Below, one piece after another: positions 18,143-27,030 of a stretch of 64,000 nucleotides of DNA (positions within the stretch are counted from its first letter, which is position 1; each line of letters opens with the position of its first letter). This DNA is from Aquipseudomonas alcaligenes_A. Its GTDB lineage: Bacteria > Pseudomonadota > Gammaproteobacteria > Pseudomonadales > Pseudomonadaceae. Both the position numbers and the translations under genes were made by a program. The DNA is taken from NCBI GenBank assembly GCA_048595745.1, contig CP184361.1. The stretch is one strand, 5' to 3'. The notes under the pieces were generated by a model. The model saw only the letters and a program-made list of their open reading frames with translations. It ran no database searches and was not told where the DNA came from.

Positions 18143-18580
18143 ATGAGCCTGCACGGTCAATACGATGAGCAGAACATCTTCGCCAAGATCATTCGCGGTG
18201 AGGCGCCCTGCTACAAGCTGTACGAGGACGAGGACGTGCTCGCCTTCCTCGACTTGTTCCCGCAGTCCTACGGTCACTGCCTGGTGATTCCGAAGAACGC
18301 GCCGGCGCGCAACATTCTGGAGATCGATGACGCCAACCTGGCCAAGGTGATGGCGGTGGTGCGCAAGCTGACCCGGGCGGTGGTGGACGAGCTGGAACCG
18401 GCCGGTGTGCAGGTGGCGCAGTTCAACGGCGCCCCGGCCGGGCAGACGGTGTTCCATATCCATGTGCACATCGTGCCGCGCTACGAGGGCGACACGCTGG
18501 GCATGCATGCCAGCCAGCAGGCCGACGCGGGTCAGCTGCAGGCCTTGCAGGCACGGCTGGTAAAACGCCTCCAGGGCTGA
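18143..18580 (+). CDS. HIT family nucleotide-binding protein
   Basis: 145 residues from the ATG at 18143. The histidine triad is His105-x-His107-x-His109 in FHIHVHIVPR. FAKIIRGEAPCYKLYEDE at the N-terminus is typical of Hint/HIT nucleoside phosphoramidases. A longer upstream frame runs through the promoter and is not used. Confidence 0.88.
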   Translation: MSLHGQYDEQNIFAKIIRGEAPCYKLYEDEDVLAFLDLFPQSYGHCLVIPKNAPARNILEIDDANLAKVMAVVRKLTRAVVDELEPAGVQVAQFNGAPAGQTVFHIHVHIVPRYEGDTLGMHASQQADAGQLQALQARLVKRLQG

Positions 18581-18654
18581 CATCCGGCTTAGTCATGTGC
18601 CCCGGCAACACCGGCATCTATACTCGCCAAACATGATGGCAGTCGGAGCTGTCG

Positions 18655-19428
18655 ATGTTTCGCATCCTGATCCTGAGCCTGCTTCTCGGCGTGCCACTGA
18701 GTGTCGCGCATGCCGAAGAGCACCTGACCCTGTGCCACGAAGACCGCGATTCCTACCCCTGGGTGTTGCGCGACGGCGGCGGGCTTAACCCGGAGTTGCT
18801 GGCGCAGGTGGCCGAGGCGCTGCACTTGCGCCTGAAACTGGTTGCCGTGCCCTGGAAGCGTTGTCTCGCCGGTCTCCAGAATGGCCAGTACGATGGCGCC
18901 TTCGCGGCCAGCTTCAAGCTAGAGCGGCAGGCGATGGGGCGCTACCCGACCACTGCGGAGGGCGATGTGGACGCGCGCAAGCGCATGCACATGTCGCTGT
19001 ATGCACTGTACCGGCGTCGTGGCGATGGTCTCGACTGGGATGGACAGCGTCTGCTCGGGCTGCAGGACCGCATCGGCTCGCTGAGCGGATTCTCCATTGT
19101 CGATTTTCTCCAGCAGCAGGGCGCCGAGGTCGATGAAACCAGCCGCGATCCGCTGGAGCTACTGCACATGCTGCGTGTCGGCCGGGTGCAGGGCGTTGCG
19201 TTGCAGGCGCCGCGGGCTGACCAGTTGCTCAGCCAGCACGCCGACCTGGCGGCGGCTGTGGAAAAGATTGCCTTGCCGCTGGAGCAGAAGCCTTATTTCC
19301 TCATGCTGTCACATGCGTTGGTCACCGAGCGGCCTTTGCTGGCGGCGGCACTCTGGTCGGAAATCGAGCGTCAGCGCGATTCCGCGCGCTACCAGATGCG
19401 TGAGATGGAGTTCTTCCGACAGCGTTGA
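18655..19428 (+). CDS. periplasmic solute-binding-fold (SBP_bac_3) protein
   Basis: 257 residues with a signal peptide cleaved near AHA-EEH. It has the family 3 solute-binding fold: LTLCHEDRDSYPWV, GGLNPELLAQVAEALHL and VPWKRCLAGLQNGQYDGAF. No permease or ATPase is adjacent. Such orphan proteins in Pseudomonas may serve as sensors or accessory binders rather than transport components. Two more unlinked proteins of this fold occur in the window. Confidence 0.72.
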   Translation: MFRILILSLLLGVPLSVAHAEEHLTLCHEDRDSYPWVLRDGGGLNPELLAQVAEALHLRLKLVAVPWKRCLAGLQNGQYDGAFAASFKLERQAMGRYPTTAEGDVDARKRMHMSLYALYRRRGDGLDWDGQRLLGLQDRIGSLSGFSIVDFLQQQGAEVDETSRDPLELLHMLRVGRVQGVALQAPRADQLLSQHADLAAAVEKIALPLEQKPYFLMLSHALVTERPLLAAALWSEIERQRDSARYQMREMEFFRQR

Positions 19429-19524
19429 AAGCCCTGTTTGCCATGGCTGTTGCTCGGCACTTGAGTGTGGGCGCGCGCGCGGTCAATACTGCGCCGACAC
19501 AACGCTCGCCCAAGGAGGGCATCC

Positions 19525-19962
19525 ATGCGCCGTATTCTCGCCGTTCTACCTCTGGTTCTGCTGGCCGGCTGTTCGTCGTTCCGCCCCGACGCCGAGAACA
19601 TCACGCCGGTGCCAGGTGATCGCCTGCTGGCTTATCAGGAGGCGTTCCAGAACGGCGGACGCCTGGTGATCAACCGTGACATGGGCCTGATGGGTGGCGG
19701 TTGCTACGTGGCCATCGAGGTTGACCGCAAACTGGCGGCACGCATCGGCATGGCCGAGGTGGCCAGCTTCGAGGTGCCGGCCGGTACCCGCGTGCTGGGG
19801 CTGACAATCGACCCTCTGGATGACACCCTCTGCGGCATGGGCCGTCTGCACAAGGAGCTGGCGGTCAAGGTGGCGCCGGGGAGTACCCAGTACTTCCATA
19901 TCGTCAGCGAGAATCGGGGCGGCTTTGATCTGCGGCCGGACGCCAACCCGCCGCGGCCCTGA
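19525..19962 (+). CDS. lipoprotein, DUF2846-like
   Basis: 145 residues from the ATG at 19525, which follows AAGGAGG. Lipobox LLAGC (Cys 16). The body is beta-rich (GGGCYVAIEVDRKLAARIGMAEVASFEVPAGTRVL), resembling DUF2846-type lipoproteins. Function unknown. The next gene follows after 27 bp, probably the same transcript. Confidence 0.68.
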   Translation: MRRILAVLPLVLLAGCSSFRPDAENITPVPGDRLLAYQEAFQNGGRLVINRDMGLMGGGCYVAIEVDRKLAARIGMAEVASFEVPAGTRVLGLTIDPLDDTLCGMGRLHKELAVKVAPGSTQYFHIVSENRGGFDLRPDANPPRP

Positions 19963-19989
19963 TCGCGCCAGCCCTGCGAGGACACCCGC

Positions 19990-20286
19990 ATGCGGTCTCT
20001 CCCGTGTATCGCCGTGATCGTGTTGCTGCTCGGCGGCCCGTCGGCGCTGGCAGCCGAATGGCCGCCGGGAGTTCGCGACAGCTTTCTCAACGGTTGCGTG
20101 GAAAGCGCCGGGGAGCCACTGGGGCAGGAGCGCGCCACACGCTACTGCGCCTGCACGGTGGCCCGTATCGACCGGGATTTCAGCGCTCGCGAGGTGGCCG
20201 CGCTGGAGCGCGCCGAACTCCCCGAGCCGCTGATCCGGCGTCTGCAGCAGGTGTCTCAGCAGTGCCTGCAGATGCTTGGCGGCTAG
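19990..20286 (+). CDS. small secreted Cys-containing protein
   Basis: 98 residues with a signal peptide (about 1-22, ALA-AEW). The mature part has four cysteines (NGCVES, YCACTV, QQCLQ), probably disulfide-bonded in the periplasm. No family assigned. It converges with the gene at 20287, with no gap between the stops. Confidence 0.65.
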   Translation: MRSLPCIAVIVLLLGGPSALAAEWPPGVRDSFLNGCVESAGEPLGQERATRYCACTVARIDRDFSAREVAALERAELPEPLIRRLQQVSQQCLQMLGG

Positions 20287-21315
20287 TCAATATTCGCGCT
20301 TCAGGCTGTATTGCGGCCGCTCCCGCCAATGACACAGCTCCGTCCCCGGCTGGTTCAAGGCTCGCAGGCTGAGGGTTTCGCCACGCCAGTTCAGGCGTGC
20401 CAGCAGGTAGGCACGCCGTTCGATCCGGAAAATGCTCACATTCCGTTTGTCCGAGTCACTCAATGGCCCCCAGCTGCGCTCCAGCAGCTCTGCGTTTAGC
20501 CCGTCGCGAGGTAGGACCTGATTTTCTTTGTCCACTAGCAACAGATGCTGGCTACTACTGCCGCAACCGGCCCCCGAATCGAAGTCATAGCGAGCGAGCA
20601 GTTCCTCGTTGCCATCGCCATCGAGATCCAGGGCCAGGATGGGATGAGGATTCGATTCTAGGTAGAGCAGCTGGCTTTGCTGCTGTGGGTCAGCAAGCAG
20701 CTGTGGCTCGCCCCAAGGCAACGCCTCGGCCATGCCGTCACGCACCACCTGGCAGAGTTCCGGTCGAGTTCCTCGGGGGGCTTCGCTCTGGGTGTGGGGC
20801 AGCCGTTCGAGCAGGCAAAGAGGCTTTTTGGCACCGTCTTCCCCCAGGCGCGAGACCAGCGTGGCCTGGCTGTGCTCGGCATCCAGTCGTCCGCTGATTA
20901 TCAGCAGCTCGCCGCCTAGCTTCAGCAGGTAGTCGCGCGTGCCCCAGGTAGACCAGCGCAGTTCGTCGTCGTCGCTTTCCGGATAGCTTTCCGGGTTGTG
21001 CCGGCCGATCACTTCGATCTGCTCATCGACGCAACTGCCACCTCCCATCACCTCGCCAAGCTGTATTGCATGGCCATGCAGCGAGACGCGCAGACTGCCG
21101 CGCAGTTCATAAAGCGCGGCTCGTTCGGGATTAAGCCGTCGCCAATGTTCACGCTCGGCATCGCTGGGCTGTTCGTTCAAGGGTTGCAGGCGACTGGGGA
21201 GGCCACCCTCGTTAAGCCAGCCGAGCACCTGGCTGCAAATGGGCGAGGCGTCGCTCGCAATAGCCATTGCGGGAGTGGCGAGCAGGCAGGCAAGGGGCAG
21301 TAAAGTGATTTTCAT
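20287..21315 (-). CDS. secreted protein with FG-GAP/VCBS-like segment
   Basis: 342 residues from MKITLLPLAC; the upstream ATG is less likely because the signal peptide begins at 21315. The segment ALDLDGDGNEELLARYDFDSG resembles a calcium-binding FG-GAP/VCBS blade. The rest is unrecognised. Single gene between convergent and same-strand neighbours. Confidence 0.6.
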   Translation of the reverse strand: MKITLLPLACLLATPAMAIASDASPICSQVLGWLNEGGLPSRLQPLNEQPSDAEREHWRRLNPERAALYELRGSLRVSLHGHAIQLGEVMGGGSCVDEQIEVIGRHNPESYPESDDDELRWSTWGTRDYLLKLGGELLIISGRLDAEHSQATLVSRLGEDGAKKPLCLLERLPHTQSEAPRGTRPELCQVVRDGMAEALPWGEPQLLADPQQQSQLLYLESNPHPILALDLDGDGNEELLARYDFDSGAGCGSSSQHLLLVDKENQVLPRDGLNAELLERSWGPLSDSDKRNVSIFRIERRAYLLARLNWRGETLSLRALNQPGTELCHWRERPQYSLKREY

Positions 21316-21374
21316 CGAGCGCGATTCCATTCGGCAATGCTCTTAGGCTAGGGGCTGCCGCTGGTCCTGACCAG

Positions 21375-22103
21375 TCAGCGGTAACGCTCGAGGATGGCGT
21401 CGAACTCGCCGTCCTGCTTCATGCGCACCATGGCGCGCAGCAGTGCCATGGTGGGCACATCCGGCTCATTGCGCACCATGCAGGCAACCGGGTCTGCGGA
21501 GACTTCACTGATCGGTTGCAAGCGCCGCCCGGCTGGTTGATGGCGGTTGAACCAGTCCAATGTCAGTTGATTGCTGACCGCGAAGCGGTAGCGCCCGGCT
21601 TCCAGCTTCTCCAAGGCCAGTTCCTGGGTCCGAGCATCGTCGCGGCGGAGTTGGCCGCTGGCGAACATCGCTTCCAGCTGGGGATAGGAGAACCCCAGTA
21701 CGGTTCCGACACGTTCCCCGCCGCGTTGCCCTGGTCGAGCGGTTTCGCCGGGGCGGCCGACCAGTAGGTCGCGCTGCACCATGAAGGGCACGCTCCAGAT
21801 GTATTGATGATGCGACTCCGTCAGCCAGTCAGGGCTGACGTAGCAGCGCACGTCTATTTCACCGCGCACCAGCATCTGTTGAACGCGCAGGCGCGGGAGC
21901 ACCAGCATTTCGGCGCGACGGCCGACCTTCTGCGCCAGGCGTTTCTGCAAGTCGAAGATAATGCCGCCGGCAGCCTGGCCATTGTCGTCGTAGCGCATCA
22001 TGGGCATGGCCCAGCTCTCCGTTACCGAGAAGCGAATCGGTCGCTCCTCGGCAAGAGCCGCAGCGGGGTACAGCAGCAACAGGGCGAGCAGAATGCGCAT
22101 CAA
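21375..22103 (-). CDS. periplasmic solute-binding-fold (SBP_bac_3) protein
   Basis: 242 residues with a signal peptide (AALA-EER). SBP_bac_3 layout: FSVTESWAMPMMRYDDNGQAAGGIIFDLQKRLAQ and a C-terminal RAMVRMKQDGEFDAILERYR. No transporter genes nearby, so a ligand-binding or sensory role is as likely as uptake. MMR or the second Met may be the start. Confidence 0.7.
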   Translation of the reverse strand: MMRILLALLLLYPAAALAEERPIRFSVTESWAMPMMRYDDNGQAAGGIIFDLQKRLAQKVGRRAEMLVLPRLRVQQMLVRGEIDVRCYVSPDWLTESHHQYIWSVPFMVQRDLLVGRPGETARPGQRGGERVGTVLGFSYPQLEAMFASGQLRRDDARTQELALEKLEAGRYRFAVSNQLTLDWFNRHQPAGRRLQPISEVSADPVACMVRNEPDVPTMALLRAMVRMKQDGEFDAILERYR

Positions 22104-22295
22104 GTGTCGGGCCTGAGGTGTCTGTCAGTGGGACAGCTTAACGGCAAACTGGCCGGCTGCGCCCCCCCTTGACGGCCGTTGCTCGCAGGTTTCGCCGCGG
22201 GCGTCCTGCCGGCCCTGCTGCGAGTTCTGGTCTGTGCGCCTCGGTCGAGGTGTCGTGCACGGGCAAAACCGGGGCGCTCGCCTTTGGCTTTAGGC

Positions 22296-22907
22296 TCACC
22301 GGCTCAGCGGCAGGGCCAGCCCCATGACGGCGAACAGGCCGCCGCAGCAGCGGTTGAAACCGCTCCCGGCCCGCTCCAGCCAGGGGCGGGTGCGCTGGGC
22401 GGTGCGCGCCAGCAGGTATTCGACGATGCCTTCGACGATGGCGAAGGTGCCCGCCATCACGGCGAACTGCAGCCACAGGCTGCGCGTCGGGTCGAGGAAC
22501 TGTGGCAGGAAGGCGCCGAAGAACAGGATCACCTTGGGGTTGGACAGCGCCGACAGCAGGCCCTGACGGAATAGCTGTACGCCAGGGCGCGGCGCGGTCG
22601 ACTGCAGTGGCGTGAGGTGCAGCGCCGGCGCTCGCCACAGCTGGATGCCGAGCCAGATCAGGTAGGCGGCGCCCAGCCACTTGAGTACCAGCAGGGCATG
22701 CGCGGAGGCTTTGAGCAGCGCGGCCAGGCCGAACATCGACAGCGCCATCAACAGGACGAAGCCGAGCATGCCGCCGCTGATCGTCCAGAGGGCGCGGCGG
22801 TGGCCGTAGAGCGCGCCGTGGGTGAGGGCCAGCAGGCCGTTGGGGCCTGGCGTCAGCGACAGGCCGAAGACGGCGGTGAGGTAGATCAGCCAGGTATGCA
22901 GGGCCAT
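22296..22907 (-). CDS. LysE/RhtB family amino-acid exporter
   Basis: 203 residues and about six transmembrane helices. The N-terminal signature SLTPGPNGLLALTHGALYG and the central NPKVILFFGAFLPQF are diagnostic for LysE/RhtB. The substrate may be an amino acid or homoserine lactone. Its start lies 7 bp after the stop of the second LysE gene; both are probably one transcript. Confidence 0.88.
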   Translation of the reverse strand: MALHTWLIYLTAVFGLSLTPGPNGLLALTHGALYGHRRALWTISGGMLGFVLLMALSMFGLAALLKASAHALLVLKWLGAAYLIWLGIQLWRAPALHLTPLQSTAPRPGVQLFRQGLLSALSNPKVILFFGAFLPQFLDPTRSLWLQFAVMAGTFAIVEGIVEYLLARTAQRTRPWLERAGSGFNRCCGGLFAVMGLALPLSR

Positions 22908-22914
22908 GTGTGGT

Positions 22915-23550
22915 TCAGCCCCTGTCGGCCAGCGCCAGCTTTACCCCCAGCAGGGCGAATAGCCCGCCGGTACCGCGCTGCAGCCACAGGCCGAGGCGCT
23001 GGCCGATGCGCAGACGTTGTTGGGCAAAGGCGGTACTCAGGGCCAGGAAATGGCACCAGAGCATGCCGTTTATGTTGAAGATGGCGCCCAGGAGGAGGAA
23101 GGCCAGCGCCTTGTGCTCGGCGTCCGGGCTGATGAATTGCGGCACGAAGGCGAGAAAGAACAGCGCGACCTTGGGGTTGAGCACATTGGTCAGGAAGCCC
23201 TGGGCGAAGATGCGGCCATAGGGCAGCGCCGGCAGCTCGGCGGCAGGTGCCTGAGGCTCCTGGCGGCGGGCCAGCAGCATGCTGATGCCGATGTACAGCA
23301 GATAGGCGGCGCCGATCAGCTTGACCACCATGAAGGCCGTGGCGGAGGTGGCGAGCAGGGCGGACATGCCCAGCGCGGCAGCGAGGATGTGCACGCAGGT
23401 GCCGGCGCCGATACCCAGTGCCGCCGCCGAGCCGGCACGCCAGCCCTGGGTGGCGCTGCGCGCCATGATCAGCAATGAGTCGGGGCCGGGCGCCATGTTC
23501 AGGAGCAGGCCGGAGACGACGAACAAGGCGAGGTCATGAGTGCCGAGCAT
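22915..23550 (-). CDS. LysE/RhtB family amino-acid exporter
   Basis: 211 residues from MLGTHDLALF; the longer frame upstream is not supported. LysE signatures LNMAPGPDSLLIMARSATQG and NPKVALFFLAFVPQF. A paralogue of the adjacent gene at 22296, from a tandem pair. Substrate unknown. Confidence 0.88.
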   Translation of the reverse strand: MLGTHDLALFVVSGLLLNMAPGPDSLLIMARSATQGWRAGSAAALGIGAGTCVHILAAALGMSALLATSATAFMVVKLIGAAYLLYIGISMLLARRQEPQAPAAELPALPYGRIFAQGFLTNVLNPKVALFFLAFVPQFISPDAEHKALAFLLLGAIFNINGMLWCHFLALSTAFAQQRLRIGQRLGLWLQRGTGGLFALLGVKLALADRG

Positions 23551-23911
23551 GGCGGGCTCCTTGGGTAGCGAAAAGCGATTCTGCGCCTTTCCTGAGACAG
23601 CGGTCAAAACACTAGAGCCGGTCGAGAGTGACTCGATAGCGACGTTTTTGCCGACAATCACCTTATATCCACTGTGTCTTTCCAGCTCGATCGTGCATCT
23701 CTCTTTCATCGAGCGGCGTGCCGCCAGTCGGTGCCGCTTCGCCGCGGCAGCGCCGCAGGGCCCGGCTATGGCACACTCCGCGTTTTGCAGCGCTACGTGC
23801 CACTGCCTGGTTCGGGCCATCGCTGCAACCGAATTCGCGCCATCGGCCGTTGCCGTGGTGCCGCCGACAAGCCAGCCGCTCCGGGCGGCCACAGAAGAAG
23901 AGGAATGTCCC

Positions 23912-25036
23912 GTGCACAAAGCCGTAATCAGTGGCACTGGCCTGTATACCCCTGCCAACAGCATCTCCAACGACGAGCTGGTGGCTTCCTTCAATGCCTA
24001 TGTTCAGCAGTTCAATGCCGACAATGCCGCCGCCATCGAGCGCGGTGAAGTCGAGGCGCTGAGTGAATCGAGCAGCGCCTTCATCGAAAAGGCTTCCGGC
24101 ATCAAGAGCCGCTTCGTCATCGACAAGGACGGCATCCTCGACCCGCAGCGCATGGTGCCGCGCATCCCCGAACGTTCCAATGAAGAGTGGGGCATTCTCT
24201 GCGAAATGGCCGTGGGCGCCGCCAGGGAAGCCCTCGAGCGCGCCGGCCGCAGCGTGGCCGACATCGATGGCGTGATCGTCGCCTGCTCCAACCTGCAGCG
24301 CGCCTACCCGGCGGTCGCCATCGAAGTGCAGGCCGCCCTCGGCATCAACGGCTGGGGCTATGACATGAATGTGGCCTGTTCCTCCGCCACCTTCGGCATC
24401 CAGGCCGCCACCAATGCCATTGCTACCGGCCAGGCCCGCGCCGTGCTGATGGTCAACCCGGAAATCTGCACCGGCCACCTGAACTTCCGCGACCGCGACA
24501 GCCATTTCATCTTCGGTGACGCCGCCACCGCGGTGATCATCGAGCGTGCCGACCAGGCCACCTCGAAGCATCAGTGGGACATCCTCGGCACCAAGCTGCT
24601 GACTCAGTTCTCCAACAACATCCGCAACAACTTCGGCTTCCTCAACCGCGCGGCGGAAGAGGGCATTGGTGCCAAGGACAAGCTGTTCGTCCAGGAAGGC
24701 CGCAAGGTGTTCAAGGACGTCTGCCCGATGGTGGCCGAGCTGATCGGCGCCCACCTGGCGGAGAACCAGCTCAACGTCGGCGACGTGAAGCGTTTCTGGC
24801 TGCACCAGGCCAACCTCAACATGAACCTGCTGATTGCGCGCAAGCTGCTCGGTCGTGACGCCGAAGCCCACGAGGCGCCGGTGATCCTCGACACCTATGC
24901 CAACACCAGCTCCGCCGGCTCGGTGATCGCCTTCCACAAGCATCACGACGATCTGCCGGTCGGTAGTCTGGGGGTGCTCAGCTCCTTCGGCGCCGGTTAC
25001 TCCATCGGTAGCGTGATTCTGCGCAAGAAGGGCTGA
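23912..25036 (+). CDS. FabH-like beta-ketoacyl-ACP synthase III
   Basis: 374 residues from a GTG at 23912; the longer ATG frame runs through an unrelated upstream region. Thiolase fold with catalytic Cys in NVACSSATFGI, His in FWLHQANLNMN and Asn in DTYANTSSAGS. It condenses an acyl-CoA primer with malonyl-ACP. The length and insertion in the N-terminal part resemble the P. aeruginosa FabH-like enzyme that feeds beta-oxidation intermediates into fatty-acid synthesis; that assignment is from memory. The ECF sigma gene follows after 10 bp. Confidence 0.85.
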   Translation: MHKAVISGTGLYTPANSISNDELVASFNAYVQQFNADNAAAIERGEVEALSESSSAFIEKASGIKSRFVIDKDGILDPQRMVPRIPERSNEEWGILCEMAVGAAREALERAGRSVADIDGVIVACSNLQRAYPAVAIEVQAALGINGWGYDMNVACSSATFGIQAATNAIATGQARAVLMVNPEICTGHLNFRDRDSHFIFGDAATAVIIERADQATSKHQWDILGTKLLTQFSNNIRNNFGFLNRAAEEGIGAKDKLFVQEGRKVFKDVCPMVAELIGAHLAENQLNVGDVKRFWLHQANLNMNLLIARKLLGRDAEAHEAPVILDTYANTSSAGSVIAFHKHHDDLPVGSLGVLSSFGAGYSIGSVILRKKG

Positions 25037-25046
25037 TCACTCCGGT

Positions 25047-25655
25047 ATGTCGGGGACCGATGCCGAACTGCTCGCCCGCTTGTTGGCCGGTGAGCAGCGG
25101 GCCTTCCGTGAACTGGTCTCGACTTACCAGGGCGCGATGCGCGCGGTGGCCTATGCCATCGCCGGCAGTCGCAACGCCGACGAGGTGGTGCAGGATGCCT
25201 GGCTGGCGGTGGTGCGCAATCTGGACGGCTTCCAGCAGCGCGCCAGCCTGAAGACCTGGCTGCTGACCATTACCGCCAACACCGCCAAGAGCCGTCTCAA
25301 GCAGCAGCGCCGCGAGCCGCTGCTCGATGACCTGCCGGCGCCGCATGGCAGCGTAGGCACCGAGCGCTTCGCCGAGGATGGCCATTGGCAGACGCCACCC
25401 AGTCAGTGGGAGCTGGACACGCCTGAGGCCCTGCTGGCGGAAGCCGAGCTGCGCGAGTGCCTGGACAAGACCATCGCCAGCCTGTCCGAAATGCAGTCCA
25501 GTGTCCTGCTGCTGCGCGAGCGACAGGGCCTGGAGCCCGAGGAGATCTGTAATCTTCTCGATCTCTCGCTCTCCAATGTGCGTGTTTTGTTGCACCGTGC
25601 CCGGCTCAAGGTGTTCGCCACGCTTGAGCATTTCGAGGAGACCGGCCAATGCTGA
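25047..25655 (+). CDS. ECF sigma factor
   Basis: 202 residues. Region 2 (about 20-90: FRELVSTYQGAMRAVAYAIAGSRNADEVVQDAWLAVVRNL) and region 4 (about 140-195: LSEMQSSVLLLRERQGLEPEEICNLLDLSLSNVRVLLHRAR) are clear. Its end overlaps the zinc-finger anti-sigma gene, a standard ECF/anti-sigma pair. Target promoters unknown. Confidence 0.9.
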   Translation: MSGTDAELLARLLAGEQRAFRELVSTYQGAMRAVAYAIAGSRNADEVVQDAWLAVVRNLDGFQQRASLKTWLLTITANTAKSRLKQQRREPLLDDLPAPHGSVGTERFAEDGHWQTPPSQWELDTPEALLAEAELRECLDKTIASLSEMQSSVLLLRERQGLEPEEICNLLDLSLSNVRVLLHRARLKVFATLEHFEETGQC

Positions 25656-25879
25656 GTTGCAAGGACCTGGTGGAGCGCTCCAGCGATTATCTCGACGGCC
25701 AGTTGCGCCTGCGCGAGCGCCTCGGCGTGCGTGTGCACCTGGCGATGTGCGTACATTGCCGGCGCTTCATCCGGCAGCTGAAGCTGAGCCAGGCCGTGCT
25801 GCGCCAGCTGCCGGAAAAGCCCGTTGCCGAACTGGACTCGCTGGCGGAAAAGCTCGCTCGGCAACGCCGCGAACCCTGA
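25649..25879 (+). CDS. zinc-finger anti-sigma factor
   Basis: 76 residues; zf-HC2 motif with Cys 4 and His-x3-Cys-x2-Cys in VHLAMCVHCRR. There is no transmembrane segment, so this is a small cytoplasmic ZAS-type regulator that would bind the sigma factor encoded just upstream. It overlaps the sigma gene by 7 bp. Confidence 0.85.
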   Translation: MLSCKDLVERSSDYLDGQLRLRERLGVRVHLAMCVHCRRFIRQLKLSQAVLRQLPEKPVAELDSLAEKLARQRREP

Positions 25880-25906
25880 TTCAGAGCGGGTCACTACCGT
25901 TCGGCG

Positions 25907-25937
25907 GGCTTCATCAAATTGTCATCGAACTGTGGCA
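25907..25937 (+). promoter_or_regulatory. possible PhoB (PHO) box
   Basis: Three 11-bp units begin CTTCAT, TGTCAT and TGTGGC; the middle reads TGTCAT-CGAA-CTGT, close to the PHO box pattern. It lies about 65-95 bp upstream of the secreted hydrolase start. Phosphate control is a guess to test. Confidence 0.3.
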
Positions 25938-26000
25938 GCGCGCGTCGATGATCATCCGCAGACTCGCGTTCTACTGGGGTTCTGCGTTCCGGATGTTGCC

Positions 26001-27023
26001 ATGCGAGTTCTACTTTTTCTTGCCGCGCTCGCGTGCGGCCTGCCTGCCTTTGCTGCCAACCGTTGCGACACCGCCGTGCTGACCGGTCAGGTCGATGTCG
26101 GTGACGTGCGCCTGGCCTACCAGAGTGTCGGTCGCGACAGCGATCCGGCCTTGCTGCTGGTCATGGGGCTGGGTGGGCAACTGATCCACTGGCCTGACGA
26201 CGTGGTCGAGCGCCTGTGTCGGCAGGGTTTTCGGGTCATCCGTTTCGATAACCGCGATGTCGGCCTGTCCACCTGGGCGCGGCCGGCACCGGAGGCCAGC
26301 CTGGGCTTTGCCGCGCTGCGTTATCGCCTGGGTTTTTCGGTGCAGGCGCCCTACACGCTGCGGGACATGGCCGGGGATTCGTTGCGGCTGATGGATGCCC
26401 TCGGCATTCAGCGCTTCCATCTGCTGGGGGCAAGCATGGGCGGGATGATTGCCCAGCACATGGCCGACCTGGCGCCGCAGCGGGTCGAGAGCCTGACCCT
26501 GCTGATGACCAGCTCCGGTGCGCCCGGTCTGCCGGCACCCAGCCCGCAGCTGCTGGAGCAACTGGCCCGGCGCGAGGCGCCGGATCGGGCCGCGGCCATC
26601 GCACAGCAGGCCGATCTGCTGGCGGCGCTGGGCAGCCCGCAATTGCCTAGCGATCGCGCACAGCTGCTGCGCGAGGCCGAGCGCAGCTACGACCGTGCCT
26701 TCAATCCGCAGGGGGTAGAGCGACAGATCCTGGCGATTCTTGCCGAGCCGAGCCGGGTGGCGCTGCTCGAGCGCCTGCGCGTGCCGACGCTGGTGGTGCA
26801 TGGCACCGCCGACCCGCTGCTGCCGGTGATGCACGGCGTCCATGTGGCCGCGCATATCCGGGGTAGCGAGCTGAAACTGATTCCCGGCCTGGCCCATCGC
26901 TTCCAGGCGGCCTTCCGCGAGCCCCTGCTGGCCGCCGTGCTGCCCTACCTGCGCGAGCGCCGGATGGAAGAGGTACAGCTGGCGCAGAGCGCGGAGCAGT
27001 CGTCCACGCGCTCGCCGTTGTGA
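26001..27023 (+). CDS. secreted alpha/beta hydrolase
   Basis: 340 residues from the ATG at 26001, which opens a signal peptide (AAFA-ANR region, about 1-18). Alpha/beta hydrolase fold: LLVMGLGGQLIHWPD (oxyanion), FDNRDVGLS, nucleophile in GASMGGM, acid in GTADPLLP, histidine in GLAHRF. Related to TAP/aclacinomycin-esterase type hydrolases. The alternative longer frame overlaps the anti-sigma gene and is not used. Substrate unknown. Confidence 0.82.
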   Translation: MRVLLFLAALACGLPAFAANRCDTAVLTGQVDVGDVRLAYQSVGRDSDPALLLVMGLGGQLIHWPDDVVERLCRQGFRVIRFDNRDVGLSTWARPAPEASLGFAALRYRLGFSVQAPYTLRDMAGDSLRLMDALGIQRFHLLGASMGGMIAQHMADLAPQRVESLTLLMTSSGAPGLPAPSPQLLEQLARREAPDRAAAIAQQADLLAALGSPQLPSDRAQLLREAERSYDRAFNPQGVERQILAILAEPSRVALLERLRVPTLVVHGTADPLLPVMHGVHVAAHIRGSELKLIPGLAHRFQAAFREPLLAAVLPYLRERRMEEVQLAQSAEQSSTRSPL

Positions 27024-27030
27024 TCGTCGC

